In this document: positions 12,431 to 24,976 of the stretch, piece after piece
Layout: the number at the start of each line of letters is the position of its first letter
Numbering within the stretch: the stretch's first letter is position 1
Source: Primulina eburnea
Taxonomy: Eukaryota; Streptophyta; Magnoliopsida; Lamiales; Gesneriaceae
Assembly: GCF_022965805.1 (NCBI RefSeq)
Contig: NC_133115.1
Span: forward strand, 32,355,321-32,419,320
Length of the DNA: 64,000 bases
Direction of reading: 5' to 3'
Program-made: the position numbers and the translations under genes
Notes under the pieces: generated by a model
Databases searched by the model: none
Told to the model about the DNA's origin: nothing
What the model saw: only the letters and a program-made list of their open reading frames with translations

Positions 12431-15190
12431 CAGAAATTCGCAGTGGCAGAGGGCGAGCTAGCCATCGGCAGCAGAGTAACAAATGTGGAGTAATCCATCT
12501 CACCGGGTTAGCGTGCTTCCTAGCAATCATCCTATTCATACCATCCCCTTCTATTATTAAAAATCCCCTACTGAATTATACACTTATCGCCTATCAACTT
12601 TTTTGGCTTTCCTAGTATTAATAGTAATCACATCGTTTTCAATTCTTCCTACTTTCAATTATTTTTTTTTCATGGTTGGTTTTACTTGTTTCTCTAAAAA
12701 TGATAAAAAATAGTGCAGAGATTAACAATCTTATTTTCAACATTTAACAAAATGTTCGGTTGAAACTCAAATTTTTTAAACTGTTCAAATATTATGTTTA
12801 AATCTTCGTAACACAGATAATTATCGTGTTTTAATTATCCAGCTTTCGATCATCACACCACTTTGCGACTAAGTAGTGATCAAGCTTGTAATGTATATTT
12901 GGTTAAATATATTATTGATTTTATATCAGAAAAATTTGTTATTAAATTATAATTTTTCCCTTTTATTTTCTTAACTTTGTTAACTCAAACCACTTTTAGA
13001 ACATTAGAAATATTTCAAAATTGTGTTGTAATAATTTTTGGTGTTTTAACGAAATTATTGTTTATCGTACTACGGGAACAACCCCCATATTTTCTCAGTT
13101 ACCCCAAAATAGAATTCTTTTTTAGCTACATCTTGTATGTAGATCAAATCGATCTATCTCACTATTACACGAAAGACATATCCTAAAAAGCATGAACTCC
13201 AAAAAATACTCCATTATTTGCTGTCCAAAAATGGGAAAATGGCCCATTGTTCCAAATGGACACTAGTGTAAATGCACCCAAAAATCTGAGTGTAGGTCAA
13301 CCGATTGGTAATACTTTTGTCTTTTATCATGTATATTATTATAAAGTTTTTTTCCGAACATATTGATTGTATAATAAAATATAAACTGAAATCCAAATGA
13401 AAATTATTTGATTATCTCGCGGAAATTACTTCCGCCATTTTTTACGTGCGTTAGATAAATTTTTGACGTAGCCCGATATTTTACACCTATGTTAGCCATG
13501 TAAATTGTATTGTGTAAGTCACGTGTGACAAAATCGTCTAAAAAGATATTAATAAGAGAAATCAAACTCCAAACCATCTATAAAACTGGTATCTACTCTA
13601 CGAACTCACGAATCAAATGTATCATTCGAACATATTCTATGTTTTGTTCTTCCCGGTTGAAAACTCACCAATACTAACTACCATCCGCTTGTTTGTCGCT
13701 TAAAATGTTTTTGTCCGATCGGGCCCAAGCCATAATGGGCTGAACAAGATGGGAAAGATGATAATATAATACGATAATATGGATTTGTGCGTCACACTGA
13801 ATCGATCTATTCATATTTAGAGTAAAAAATAATACTTTTGACATAAAAATTATTGTGATTTTTTTTTAAACCACGTATCACAACAATTCCCCGATGATAC
13901 TAGTAATTTATCACGTGATTTTTTATGATAATACCTAAAATTAATAATCGAAATATAGTTATAGGACTATAATTGATTCAACATATTATACATGTCTAAA
14001 AATGTTAGGCTCAAATATATATAAGACTAAAATCGACATTCTACCTTTCATTTATGTTCTTTTCAATTTCACATTAAAAAAAATTTATAACATTATCGAA
14101 ATATTAACATGTACATCATCGGTATTAATATTTTCTTTGGAAAAAATAACTTAAAAAAAGATAATTGAATGAAGATAAATTCAGAAAATGAAGGATGCAG
14201 AAGAAGTTGGGTATTGAGAGGCATCTCTTTTTATTTGATGAAGAGTCACACTCTCCATGTACTCTCTCCCAACCCCACACATGCTTACTACATTAAATCA
14301 CTTTGCAACTTGCTCCATTTTACCCATCAAATAATTCACAATCATTTTGACTTACTATTAGCTCGTTGAATAAGAGTATGTCTTTTGTGAGACGATCTAA
14401 CGAATATGTATCTGTGAGATGTGTCAACCCTACCGATATTCACAATAAAAAGTAATACTATTAGCATAAAAAGTAATATTTTTGCATTGATGAACCAAAT
14501 AAGAGATTCGTTTTCACAAATAGCGACCTGTGAGACCTGTCTCAACACAAAGTTTTGCCATATAATTTTTTCTTATATCAACAATTTATTGCATCAAAAT
14601 ATTGTGAAAAACAAATTTAATAACTATAACAATTCACGATCACCAATCGGCTATGATAATTTTTTTATCCTGGAAATTTGATTGATTAGCCCGGGTAGAT
14701 CAATTTAAAAATTAAATGAAGAAAGGGCAGATTCACTATCTTTTTGAAGGCAAGTTCACATATAGTTTAAAATTCGAGTCCGATATAATCGAGTCTGCGT
14801 GCAAAGAGTAGATAACCCTGAATTGAACTGTTAGTATAATATAAATTATGTACATATACATTAACATCGATTAACTTTTATAAAATAATTTTGCGGAGCG
14901 TATCAAAATTGTCACTCCAATTTCAACAAACACATAACAGAGCAGATTCAATTCACTGGTAAATGCAAAATTTCCTCGATAATTTCCACAAATTAAGTTC
15001 TATTTCTTTTCGATTTTTACTGTGATAGTAGAGACAAGCAATGGACGGAGGGAACTGGATTGTGGGGGCTGTAGATTCCCCGAAGCTGGGGTCAAATTTT
15101 TATGTACCTTTTCTACTAGCAAATGTTATTGTATTTGTAGGTTATTTTTCTGTATCGCGTACTCCATTTTTTTTTACGTTTTCCTCTGAC
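12430..15190. other. Divergent intergenic region without a gene
   Basis: AT-rich spacer between the divergent translocator (-) and SPL (+) genes. Only short frames without recognisable features occur. A GTGAGACGG-type repeat lies at about 14372-14560. From about 15190 to 15756 the sequence resembles the SPL 5' leader, with a CT-rich tract at 15222-15238. Confidence 0.55.
14372..14560. repeat. GTGAGACGG-type MITE-like repeat
   Basis: Runs from 'tcttttgtgagacgat' to 'gtgagacctgtctcaacac'. The shared middle is 'gatattcacaataaaaagta' followed by 'aaaaagtaatattttt'. It is one of the better preserved copies and closely matches 22830-23010. Confidence 0.7.
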
Positions 15191-15756
15191 CCTGATAATA
15201 GATAGAACGCGGGTTCGGATTTTTCTCTCTCTCTTTTCTGTATTGTGGAGCTCTAAATCGCTGGTGATCTTTCGGTCAGAGCAGAAACATCGCAGATCGA
15301 ATCTCACTTTCGGTTTTGTCGGAAGGTTTAGTCCTATCTTATCATATGTTGTACAGGCAGTGGGAAAAAGAAATACCCGATATACACAAAGAAGGGCCTC
15401 AAGGGATACATACTGGGTTTTTTGTATTTGATCGAAGGTAAAGTCTTTTTTGGGTTAAAGTGTTGGGAGATGTGGTCTGTCCGTTATGTGGTACCCCGAA
15501 TCGATCTTAATGGTAGATTAGAGTTATTTTGGATCGTGGGGTGTTCTTGTTTGGATCCATGGATGTGTCATCGTGCTCTTGTTGAATTTCTGGGGTACTA
15601 GCGAGGCTGATCGAAAATTGTATTTAATCAGCTTACTGTAGACCCACAGGAAAGATTCAATCTTTGCCCTTGTTTTTGTGAATATAGATTCTCGGAACTC
15701 TGGTCACTTTCTCTCGTTTTGAAGTTTGGCTGTTGTGGTGGTTTGGATTTTCATAA

Positions 15757-18700
15757 ATGGAGACGAAGTTTGGTGGGAAGTTGCATCAATTCTTTGGTCC
15801 AGTGGCTCCCGATTTGAAGGCCATGGGAAAAAGGAGTGTGGAATGGGATTTGAATGACTGGATATGGGATGGCGATTTGTTTGTGGCTGCTCCTCTGAAC
15901 TCTGTCCCATCAGACTGTAGAAGTAAACAGTTCTTTCCGGCTGGATCAGAAATTCCGGCGTATAACGGAGCCTCCTATAGTTTCTCATCGGGGTCAGATG
16001 GAATTGAGAGAGAACGGGCTGAGTTGGACAAACGTAGGAGGGGTGTTGAGGTTGAAACCGAAAAGGTGAATGAAGAGTGTGGATCACTGAATCTGAAGCT
16101 AGGTGGACAAATGTATCCTGTCACGGAAGGGGATGTAGACAAGTCAGAAGGTAAGAGTAGTAAGAAGACCAAAATTTCTGGAGTACCATGTAGTCGTGCG
16201 GTTTGCCAAGTGGAGGATTGTAAGGCGGACTTGAGCAATGCGAAAGATTATCACAAACGGCATAAAGTTTGTGATGTGCATTCTAAGGCTACCAAAGCTT
16301 TAGTGGGAAATGCCATGCAGCGGTTTTGTCAGCAGTGCAGCAGGTCACTCTTTCATCTAAATATTTTTGTGGAAGGATTATTAGCATTGCCCATAAACCG
16401 TAGGATCAGCAGTTCCTATCTAACTCCTTACCTTTAATACCTTTTCACTCCACATTCACCAATCTGGATATGTTCCTCAGAATTATGCTGCCTTGTGTTG
16501 TATATTTGGACTGTGTATGCATTCTGAAATTATTTGGAAGTCTGCTATAAAACCAAGTAATAGTAGAACCACTGGTTAGTATGCCATTGTGATTTTTAAG
16601 ATAGTATTAATTTTTCTCCAGGTTTCATGTTCTGGAAGAGTTTGATGAAGGGAAGAGGAGTTGTCGCAGGCGATTGGCAGGTCACAACAAAAGGCGAAGG
16701 AAAACTCATCCTGAAAATGTTGTAAATGCAGAAACTCTTAATGATGAGCGGGGAAGTAATTATTTACTAATTAGTCTGCTAAAGATACTCTCCAATATAC
16801 ATTGTAAGTTACTATCTGACTAAATTATTTGTTATGCGGCACTATCTTAGCCATTTTACTGCATTATGTGAAAAAGAACTAGCTTAATTTGAAATTTTGA
16901 TCGAGCATTTCATGTATGCTAGTCTAGTTGCTGTATATATTTTCGTGTTTCTTTTTTTTGTTGTGTAACACATACTTGTTTAATCTTAATGAACTACCGG
17001 ATCCCTGAAACTAGAATCACCTGTCAGAAAAAAAATCTTTTATAGTGGGACTAAGATGAAATAAATCAACTTTCTTAAGTCATGCTATCTAGATAGTAGA
17101 CGTGGATAAAGGGAGTTTATATGCATTGGAGTATCATCCATGTGCCTGTTGAAATCTATAAATAAACTACTATTTAAGTGCAATCACCAAACTAGAGTAG
17201 GATGCATTTTATGCTGCAATTATTCTTTTCTTTCTTTTTTTACATTTTCCTTCCTTTGTTTTCTCTCCTTTTTAACAAAATATGTGTTGACTGAAGGAGG
17301 TACATGGCCAACAATAATCATTTAGGTCAAGCCAAGATAAATTTTGGCATCACTACAATCTTCACAGTAGATGCTAATTAGTTGTAGGGTTCAAATTAGA
17401 TTTTGGAACGTAGATAAGGCTCAGTTACTGCTGTCAGCTTTGATATGTATCAGCGAGAGTCCAGGAAATTTATATGCCATTTTTTCATCACCTATGTTTT
17501 CAAGACAAACACATCTAATTATAAGAAGTCGTCTGATTGATCGTCTATTAGAAGGATGTTATAGGGACCTGTGGGTGCTTCAATTGCACACCATCACTCA
17601 TGCTTCCATGTTTTCATTTATTTTTCCTCCTGTTTGATTTTTTGTGTTCTATGTCCAAACCTGTTTCTTTAGTCTTTCTTGTTTTGTCATTTTAAATTTA
17701 TTCATCCAAGACGTTCTATATTCACTCAAGTTCTTGTGACTCATCATGAATTGTCTCACTCAATTACTTTGCAGCCAATGACTCAGATCAAACAGACAAT
17801 CAGGATTTGCTATCTCATCTCCTAAGAAACCTTGCAAATTTTGCTGGTACAACTGGTGAAAGGAACCCTGCTACATTGTTACCTGTTTCTCAGGATTTGC
17901 AGAACGTGGATAAATATCTGGAAACCGAAAAGGTGCCTAAGGTCCCAAAGACTTGAATATTCTCGTTTTTTGGTTAGTTTTCTGACTATTAATATCTGCA
18001 GGACCTTAGTAGAAATGCTGGGCAGGGTGTGATCATATCTGCATCTGATCTGACACAAAAGAGGATGCTGGCTGATAATTCTCAAGGTGGAATTACAGAC
18101 AATTCATCTACTTTAATAAAAAAGGCTAGCAACTCGATCAAAGCAAATGCTTCTGATACTCCGATAGAAAGGATAAAACTGAGTAACATTGACTTAAATA
18201 ATGTTTATGATGATTCACAAGACTGCATGGACGGTCTTGAGGACACTGTTGCCCCGGAAAATACAGGGAATGTATCTCCTTCTAGGTCATTTTGGCTGTA
18301 TAAAGATTCTCGAAATTCTTTTCCTGCTCAGAACAGTGGGAATTCTGGTTCTACTTCAAGCCATTCGCCATCTACATCCAGTGGGGATGAGCAGGTGTTA
18401 ACTAAAATTATTGTAGAGCTTTTATATATTTCCTACATTGAAAGCTTCTATTTTAAAACCCAACCCCATATATCTTCTTGTTTTCATATGACTAGAATAC
18501 ATATATAATTTTTCATTTTGATTGAACTGTGTATTCAGCTCCCGAACTAGGATATGTTATTCTCCTCACCACAACTTCTAGTGCCTCTTAAACTAGTGCT
18601 GTATCAAGTGTTATTATTTGATAACCATGTTTTGAATGCTTTAATTGTAGGACGGAAGAAATAACTTCAAGTAGTTTTTGCATTGAGATACCATTTTTTG

Positions 18701-21355
18701 TTGGGTTTCATTGTGACAGAATTTTCAATTTGATCGCAGAGTCGCACAGATCGGATTGTTTTTAAACTCTTTGGGAAAGGTCCAAGTGATTTCCCTCTTG
18801 TTGTGCGAAAGCAGGTTTGTTCCTGGCTTTCAAGGTTAAATATTTTCACAATGACTTAAATTTGCGCGTTTGTGGTTTGGAACTTCAAACTTACCCAATG
18901 GATTTCAGATTCTTGATTGGCTATCCAATAGTCCTACAGAGATAGAAAGCTACATCCGGCCTGGTTGTGTCATACTGACGATATACCTACGTATGGATAA
19001 TTCCATGTGGGAGGAGGTAAATTTTTATTCAGCTAGAATTTTTGGAAGTTAATAATCGAGTTAGAGTGCAGTGAGGCTGTGAGTACATGAATAATCAAAC
19101 TGGATGTTGATTAGTTTGATTACGTGAGCTATTGTAAAAGGGAATAAATACAGCTTTTAAGAAAACGGCATCTAACTGTCACAATTATTTTGGCCTCCAG
19201 CTGTACTGTGATCTATATTCCAGTTTGAGGAGGCTTTTTGATTCATCTAACGATTCGTTTTGGAAAACTGGATGGATATACTCTCAAGTACAGAATCACG
19301 TCTCATTTGTCTGCGACGGTATATTTTATTTTCTGGTCCTATTATTTGTTTCAAATTATTTTCTGTTTCCGAGAAATGGAAAATCCTTGAATGTCAATAA
19401 CACTGAAAAATTCCATTTGATCACAGGCCAGGTTGTTCTAGACACACCGTCACATCTAAAATATCATCAAAGCTGCAGAATTTCAAGTATCAGTCCTATT
19501 GCCGTCTGTGCCTCAGAGAGTGTTCAGTTTTTTGTCCAAGGGTTCAATTTTTCCCTTGTAACTTCAAGGTATTCTTTTTACATGCATCAATCTCTTGGTT
19601 TAGACAAGGTTGTTTGAATCGTTCATTCTTTAAGAAGTTCTGGAAAATCTAAGGCTGCGTCTTGTGGAGGTATTTGAATTTAAAAGAGGATTTAAAATCA
19701 AAATATCTGAAAATACATTGATTCGAAATGAGATCTAGGTGCAGATGATTTCAAATATTGTATACAAAATTTTGTTGGACTAAGATTTGGAATTTGAAAT
19801 ACTTAATTTATTTTTGCTCAAGTATATGCGATGGGCTTGAAATCCTTCAATCCAAATTCATAAAGAATCCGAACACTGCCTGAAGCAATTTTATATCATT
19901 CACTTGGCTTTTTGGTCCAGGTTACTATGCCAAATAGATGGAAAATATCTGGCTCAGGAAAATTGTGGTGCTAGAACAGGAGCAGAGTCATTCATGGAGC
20001 ATGATGAGATTCAATCCCTTAACTTCTCTTGCACCATGCCAAATATAGTTGGAAGGGGATTTATCGAGGTGATGTTGTATTCATTGCTTTGATGCGCAAA
20101 TAAAAAATATATTTTGTTTGTTTCATTAAGAGTTTTGTGAAATTACAGTCTAATTGGTGCATGCTCACCCTTTGTATGTAATAAATTTTGTTTGTACTCG
20201 TATATATTAGGTTGAAGACCATGGTCTCAGCAGCAGCTTCTTTCCCTTCATCGTTGCAGAGAAGGATGTCTGTTTAGAAATTTGTACCCTAGAGAGCATC
20301 ATTGGAGTCACCGATGGAGATACAAATAAATTAGAGACTAGGAACCAAGCTTTGGAGTTCATGCACGAATTGGGTTGGCTTCTCCAGAGAAGCCGTTTGA
20401 AGTATAGACTGGGTGAATCCAGTTTTAAAGTGGATCTATTCCCTTTAAAACGTTTCAGGTGGCTTATCGAGTTCTCCATTGATCATGACTGGTGTGCTGT
20501 AGTCGAAAAGCTCTTGAGCATTTTCTTGGATGGTGCCGTTGATCCGGGGAAACACACTTCCATTCTACTCGCGTTGCTGGACATTGGCCTTCTTCACCAA
20601 GCTGTCCGGAGAAATAGCAAGTCCATGATAGAGTTTCTCTTAGAATACCGTCCGAGTGAATCTTTGACCAAAACGGGACCAAAACTTAATCAAGCTGACG
20701 AGGACCAGTATTTGTTTAGACCTGATTCTGTTGGGCCAGGAGGGCTGACTCCTCTTCACATAGCGGCCTGTCTAGATGGCCGTGAGAGTGTATTAGATGC
20801 ATTAACTGAAGATCCCAAATCGGTATGCTCCTTCTTTGTATGCTTTTAATAAGCACGGCATGGTTAAGAACGATGGGTGTTTCTAAACTCGAGAAATCAC
20901 ATTTTCTTTTTCAGGTGGGAATCGATGCATGGAAGAATGCTAAAGACAGCACAGGGTTGACACCTCATGATTACGCATGTTTCCGCAGTCATTATTCCTA
21001 CATCCATCTAGTTCAGCGGAAGCTGAACAAGAAATTGCTAAACAGTCACATTGTAGTGGACATTCCAGACAACACCGTACCCACTAAACAGAAAATCGGA
21101 AACACGGGTAAGTTGGGTAAGTCAGGAGTTGCTTTTGAAACAGAAAGACCTCGAAGTTGTAGCCAATGTGAGCAGAAAATGGGGGGTTATGGAAGTTGGA
21201 GATCATCCGTGAGGATTTACAAACCGGCAATGCTGTCCATGGTGGCAATAGCCGCAGTTTGTGTGTGTGCCGCACTGCTCTTCAAAAGCTCGCCTGAAGT
21301 TCATCCATGTTTCCGTCCCTTCAGGTGGGAGCTGTTGAAGTATGGGTCTGAGTGA
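15757..21355 (+). CDS. SPL1: SQUAMOSA promoter-binding-like transcription factor, SPL1/SPL12 type
   Basis: Nuclear DNA-binding factor recognising GTAC-core sites. Exons: 15757-16343, 16622-16803, 17775-17932, 18002-18394, 18740-18814, 18909-19016, 19201-19318, 19427-19568, 19921-20068, 20211-20822, 20915-21355; 987 residues, in the 880-1,040 range of the large SPL clade. The SBP domain spans about residues 150-227. The first zinc site is CQVEDC ... [11 protein letters not shown] and the second [20 protein letters not shown], split by intron 1 as usual. It is followed by the nuclear localisation stretch [13 protein letters not shown]. The middle has the [13 protein letters not shown] and SYIRPGC blocks of the long SPLs. 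Ankyrin-like repeats lie near [16 protein letters not shown] and [12 protein letters not shown] (about 815-880), and a hydrophobic C-terminal segment at about 945-964. I see no miR156 target-like sequence, as expected for this clade. SPL1 versus SPL12 cannot be settled here. Confidence 0.95.
19655..19885. mobile_element. Possible degenerate MITE in an SPL intron
   Basis: The intron between 19568 and 19921 contains a block opening 'aaggctgcgtcttgtgga' and closing 'gaatccgaacactgcctga'. When inverted, the close resembles the opening. Both ends recall the GGC-TGTTTGG termini of Tourist- or hAT-like MITEs. No clean target duplication was found. Confidence 0.4.
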
Positions 21356-22458
21356 CCCTTTTTAGAATGCTTGTTACGTTGTAAGAAGTTAATTAATTAT
21401 CCATCAGTGTGCATGTATGTATCTTTTATTAAATCTTTGGAGTTTAAATATTTTAGATTTAGACAAAAGGGGAGGTGGAATAAAGGATTTGGTTTTAGGA
21501 TTTGTCTCGATTCCAGTAATTTTGTTCAAGTTTCATTCAGGGCTTTGGCCTTTGTTTTGTTTCAAACTCCTCGATTTGATTTATATATAATATATCAATT
21601 CATGGGCTATTTAAATACACAAATGCGGCTTACACGTGAATTTCTATTTTTTTTCCTTTTTCATATTCAATTTCTCTTTCATCGACTCCAAGTTACCATT
21701 TTTTCAATAATTTTATAGATTTTACTAAAGTTGTCAAAACGAGTCATAGGACGGGACGATCATAACCCGTCATTTAGCGTAGCGAGACAGACTGACCTGC
21801 CATTTGGACGGAACCCAACCCGTTTATTTGACAGGACGCGACGAAAATCCATCAATTTTTAGTTATATTTGACGTGTTGAGACAGATTGATCAGCAATCC
21901 ACCCCAATTTACCATTTGTGGGGTGGGCCGACCCGCCATTTGGATGAGCTAGAAGAAATTGTTAACTCAAATCTCCTATTTGGCAATAAGCAACAGGTCA
22001 ATCAGACGAGCCTGACATATTTTGATAACTCTGGATTTTACCATCGGCCAAGAAAACGTCTTCTCATGCTCTCTCCCCATTCAAGTAAATTGTTTTTTAA
22101 AAGATGTAGAAAATTATCAACTTAATCAACATATTAAATTATTTCTCCCAAAGCTAATCTTTATATTGGTTGTTATGGAGAAATTTACTTTTTGAAAAAA
22201 TTGCTATCAAGATTTGATTGAATGGAGTATACACAAAAAAATTTAACCACTTTGAGATCACATTGTTTAACTCTTAAAGTTCAAGAAATTATATTTTATA
22301 AATATACTAAGAAAATGAATTAATAAATAATATAATAACATTGGTATTTTGGGGATTTCAAAAGTCACGAAGAAGGTTATTTTAGTATTTTTGAAAGGAT
22401 TGGGGAGTCCAAACTAAACAATGCTTGACAGTATGTACTAAAAAAAAGTACTTTCAAA

Positions 22459-22803
22459 TAAGGGTGGGTACGATACGGTATATCGTACCGAACTATCGTA
22501 CCATATATCATACCGTAAATATCGGTATGGAAATTTTTTATACCAATATCGGAAATTCGATATACCACACATTCGGTATGAAAAAAGTTCATACCGATAC
22601 CATACCGACACCGAAAATTAAGTTCGGAATACCGAAAAAATGTTGGTATACCGAACTTAAATTTTTTTAAAAATAATAATAATAAATTATTTTCGGTATA
22701 TACCGAAATACCGGGAAAAAAAATTCTGTACCGAACCGATTTTTTCGGTAAGTTCGGTATTTTTTTCGGTACTTCAGTATTTCGGTATTTTTTCCCACCC
22801 CTA
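22459..22803. mobile_element. hAT-type MITE with 8-bp target duplication
   Basis: A 345-bp element starting TAAGGGTGGG and ending CCCACCCCTA, flanked by the perfect 8-bp duplication CTTTCAAA (22451-22458 and 22804-22811). The interior is dense in 'cggtat', 'taccga' and 'ataccg' words that form many small hairpins. An 8-bp duplication with TAGGGGTGGG-like ends is characteristic of non-autonomous hAT elements. Confidence 0.85.
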
Positions 22804-22829
22804 CTTTCAAACTCATGTATAAATTAAAA

Positions 22830-23010
22830 AGTAGGTCTTTTGTGAGACGGTCGTACGAATCTTTATCTACGGATTAATCCTACAAATATTCACAATAAAA
22901 AGTAATACTCTTATCATAAAAAGTAATATTTTTTTCATGGATGACCCAAATAAGAGATCTGTCTCATAAAATACGACCCGTGTGACCGTCTCACATAAAT
23001 TTTTGCCTAA
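22830..23010. repeat. GTGAGACGG-type MITE-like repeat, well preserved
   Basis: Outer ends are inverted: 'ttttgtgagacggtcg' at the left and 'gtgaccgtctcacataaatt' at the right. The middle matches 14372-14560 (attcacaataaaaagtaata; gacccaaataagagat). It lies 30 bases from the hAT-type MITE. No clear target duplication was found. Confidence 0.75.
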
Positions 23011-23674
23011 ATTAAAATAGGCTTTGAGGATTTTTTTGAAGTTTCCTTTATTTTTTGTACAACATTTTTTTAAAAAAAAACAACAAAAAATTATACATCA
23101 AAGTTCTATGTTATTTATGATGAAATATTTTTTCTCTCTCTCAAATTTTTGTCTAAGGTTTTATTTGTCATTGATAAAAATTATTTTGAAAAAGATGATG
23201 AATGTCTTTAAGAGAAAAAATAATTGTTCAAAAAAAATATTTGTAATCTTTACTATATTATAAAGCTTTAGCATGTTATAGAAACTGTTTTGGTCCGAAA
23301 TAGTTATATCATCGAATTTCATATAAAAACATTGTTAACTAACAATTTATGGACAAAAACATTAACAAAATAACTTCTTTCAAATTTTAATCTAGTAACA
23401 ATTTAACTTCCCACTAACATAAAAATTCATCAATTTCCATTCCATATAATTTCTACTTCTTTTATTCTCATTCTTTTTTAAAAAAATTGCTAATACTAAA
23501 ATCTTTAATCTTATTTGTTTGTCTATTTTTTTTTCTTTTATAAATAAAAATATTCATATATTATTAACATCCACATTTCTCAATGTTTACCAATCAAATA
23601 ATGACCAATTGCGGTCCCTGTCCCCTCGTTAAAAAACCAAAAAATAAAAAATAAAAAATCATACCATTCTAAAA

Positions 23675-23800
23675 TAGATTTTTGTTAGACGATATGGCTA
23701 TTTTTATCTGTAACCGATATTCACAATATTCACAATAAATAAAATATCAATCCAACAAAATACGACCCATAAAACCGTGTCAACCTAAGTTTTTGCTCCT
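23675..23800. repeat. Decayed GTGAGACGG-type repeat
   Basis: Keeps 'gatattcacaatattcacaa' and 'aaaatacgacccataaaacc' from the family middle and right end, but lost the intact opening. Confidence 0.5.
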
Positions 23801-24003
23801 AACCTAATTCAAATTATTGGTGTTTTGGTTTGGGTTTAAGTTAACACCATTCGTCTCCGGTGAATATCAGACCTCATTTCTCAAACCTTACATTCGTTTA
23901 CTCCTCTTCAATGGAAAACTTGCTCCAATTCTGCCCATCATTTTTAGCAGTTAAAGTATAACATAATTGTGTTTTTTGATCTGATGTTCATGGAGGCGTT
24001 ATC

Positions 24004-24228
24004 ATGGCGTCAAGATTTGAGAAGGGACTGAGTTTCTCGACGAATTTTCATCCGGGCTTCTATTATTTTCTAATAATGTGAGTGTAGTATCTTCTATTTT
24101 CATGATTTGGTAATTTGATTTTTCGTTCCGAACCCTGTATTTTATGGAGGAATTCGATTATATTGCTTTTATTTTATTGACCATCTGGATTGCAGTCTCC
24201 GGGTTCCTCTATGGTTTGATCCAAGAAC
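24004..24228 (+). promoter_or_regulatory. Leader with a probable 5'-UTR intron and an overlapping upstream ORF
   Basis: An upstream ATG at 24004 opens a short frame. A strong donor (AAT|GTGAGTG) follows 24078 and an acceptor (TTGCAG) ends at 24195. After this splice the upstream frame stops just past the main ATG at 24229 and out of frame with it, so it could dampen translation of the Ycf20-like protein. Transcription through 24004 is assumed. Confidence 0.45.
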
Positions 24229-24976
24229 ATGCCATCGTCTCTCAATTTGACTGGTTTCAGACTCCCGAGTGTTAAAATTTCCAAGTCAAGGTTGCTTGTT
24301 GCTTTTTCCTTTGGCAAATCGACGCCCACGCCCTTTCTGCTGACGTTTTCCGTTGCCAAGGGTCAATCTTTTACGGTCGACAAATTCAAGTGGGTCTTTA
24401 GACCGTGCTGTTTTATATGGTTTTTTGTTTACTACTTAAAGAATCATGTCTAGCTACATAAAAAAGCAGTTTGATGATATTTATTCTCCAATATTCTGTT
24501 TTTCCCCAAATGAATTTGGCATGCTTTATACATTGCATGAGCTGAAACTTGGTTACATACAATCATGTAGAAGGATGACATGGTCTCTTAGAAGTGCAAC
24601 CGATGGCAGTAGGCTAAATTCTTCTTCTTCTGCAAATGACTCACGTGGTGGAACTCGGCTTATCAGGGCTATCCAAACTGTTCGAGTTATGTTGATTACT
24701 AGATTAAAGGAGTTGAGGAGAAACCTTCCCGTCAAACTATTCTCTTTCTTGGTGGGATTCTATTGCGCAACTGCTTTTGCCACTGCGATTGGACAAACAG
24801 GAGACTGGGATGTGCTGTCTGCTGCTTTGGCCATGGCTCTTGTGGAGGGGATTGGGGCTCTTATGTATAAGTATTCTCTAAATTTTGTGGACAACATAAA
24901 GAACTTAATCATCATATTCAATTACTGGAAGGCTGGGCTATCGCTTGGTCTCTTTTTGGACTCCTTTAAGTATTAG
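24229..24976 (+). CDS. Ycf20-like chloroplast membrane protein (DUF565)
   Basis: Small plastid membrane protein related to cyanobacterial and algal Ycf20; Arabidopsis relatives influence thermal dissipation of excess light (NPQ6/NPQ7 group). Proposed exons are 24229-24404 and 24571-24976, giving 193 residues. The first ~50 residues are rich in Ser, Lys and hydrophobics (MPSSLNLTGFRLPSVKISKS), fitting a transit peptide. The conserved domain runs from LIRAIQTVRVMLITRLKELR through NLPVKLFSFLVGFYCATAFA, GQTGDWDVLSAALAMALVEG and NYWKAGLSLGLFLDSFKY to the stop, with about three membrane helices. The exon 1 donor (GACC|GTGCTG) is weak. It was chosen because it alone keeps phase with the conserved exon, so the first ~60 residues are less certain than the rest. 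Confidence 0.85.

Larger units (their letters stand above)
21356..24000. other. Repeat-rich intergenic region
   Basis: No gene is supported. It holds a hAT-type MITE (22459-22803) and a GTGAGACGG-type repeat (about 22830-23010) with a decayed relative (about 23675-23800). A region at about 21735-21960 repeats 'acccgccatttgga'-like units in both orientations and is probably another old element. The remainder is AT-rich. Confidence 0.6.

Noticed and set aside
15222..15240. CTCTCTCTCTTTTCTGT tract considered as a miR156 target near SPL
   Set aside because: It lies in the 5' leader and does not match the miR156 complement well; the SPL1/SPL12 clade normally lacks the site.
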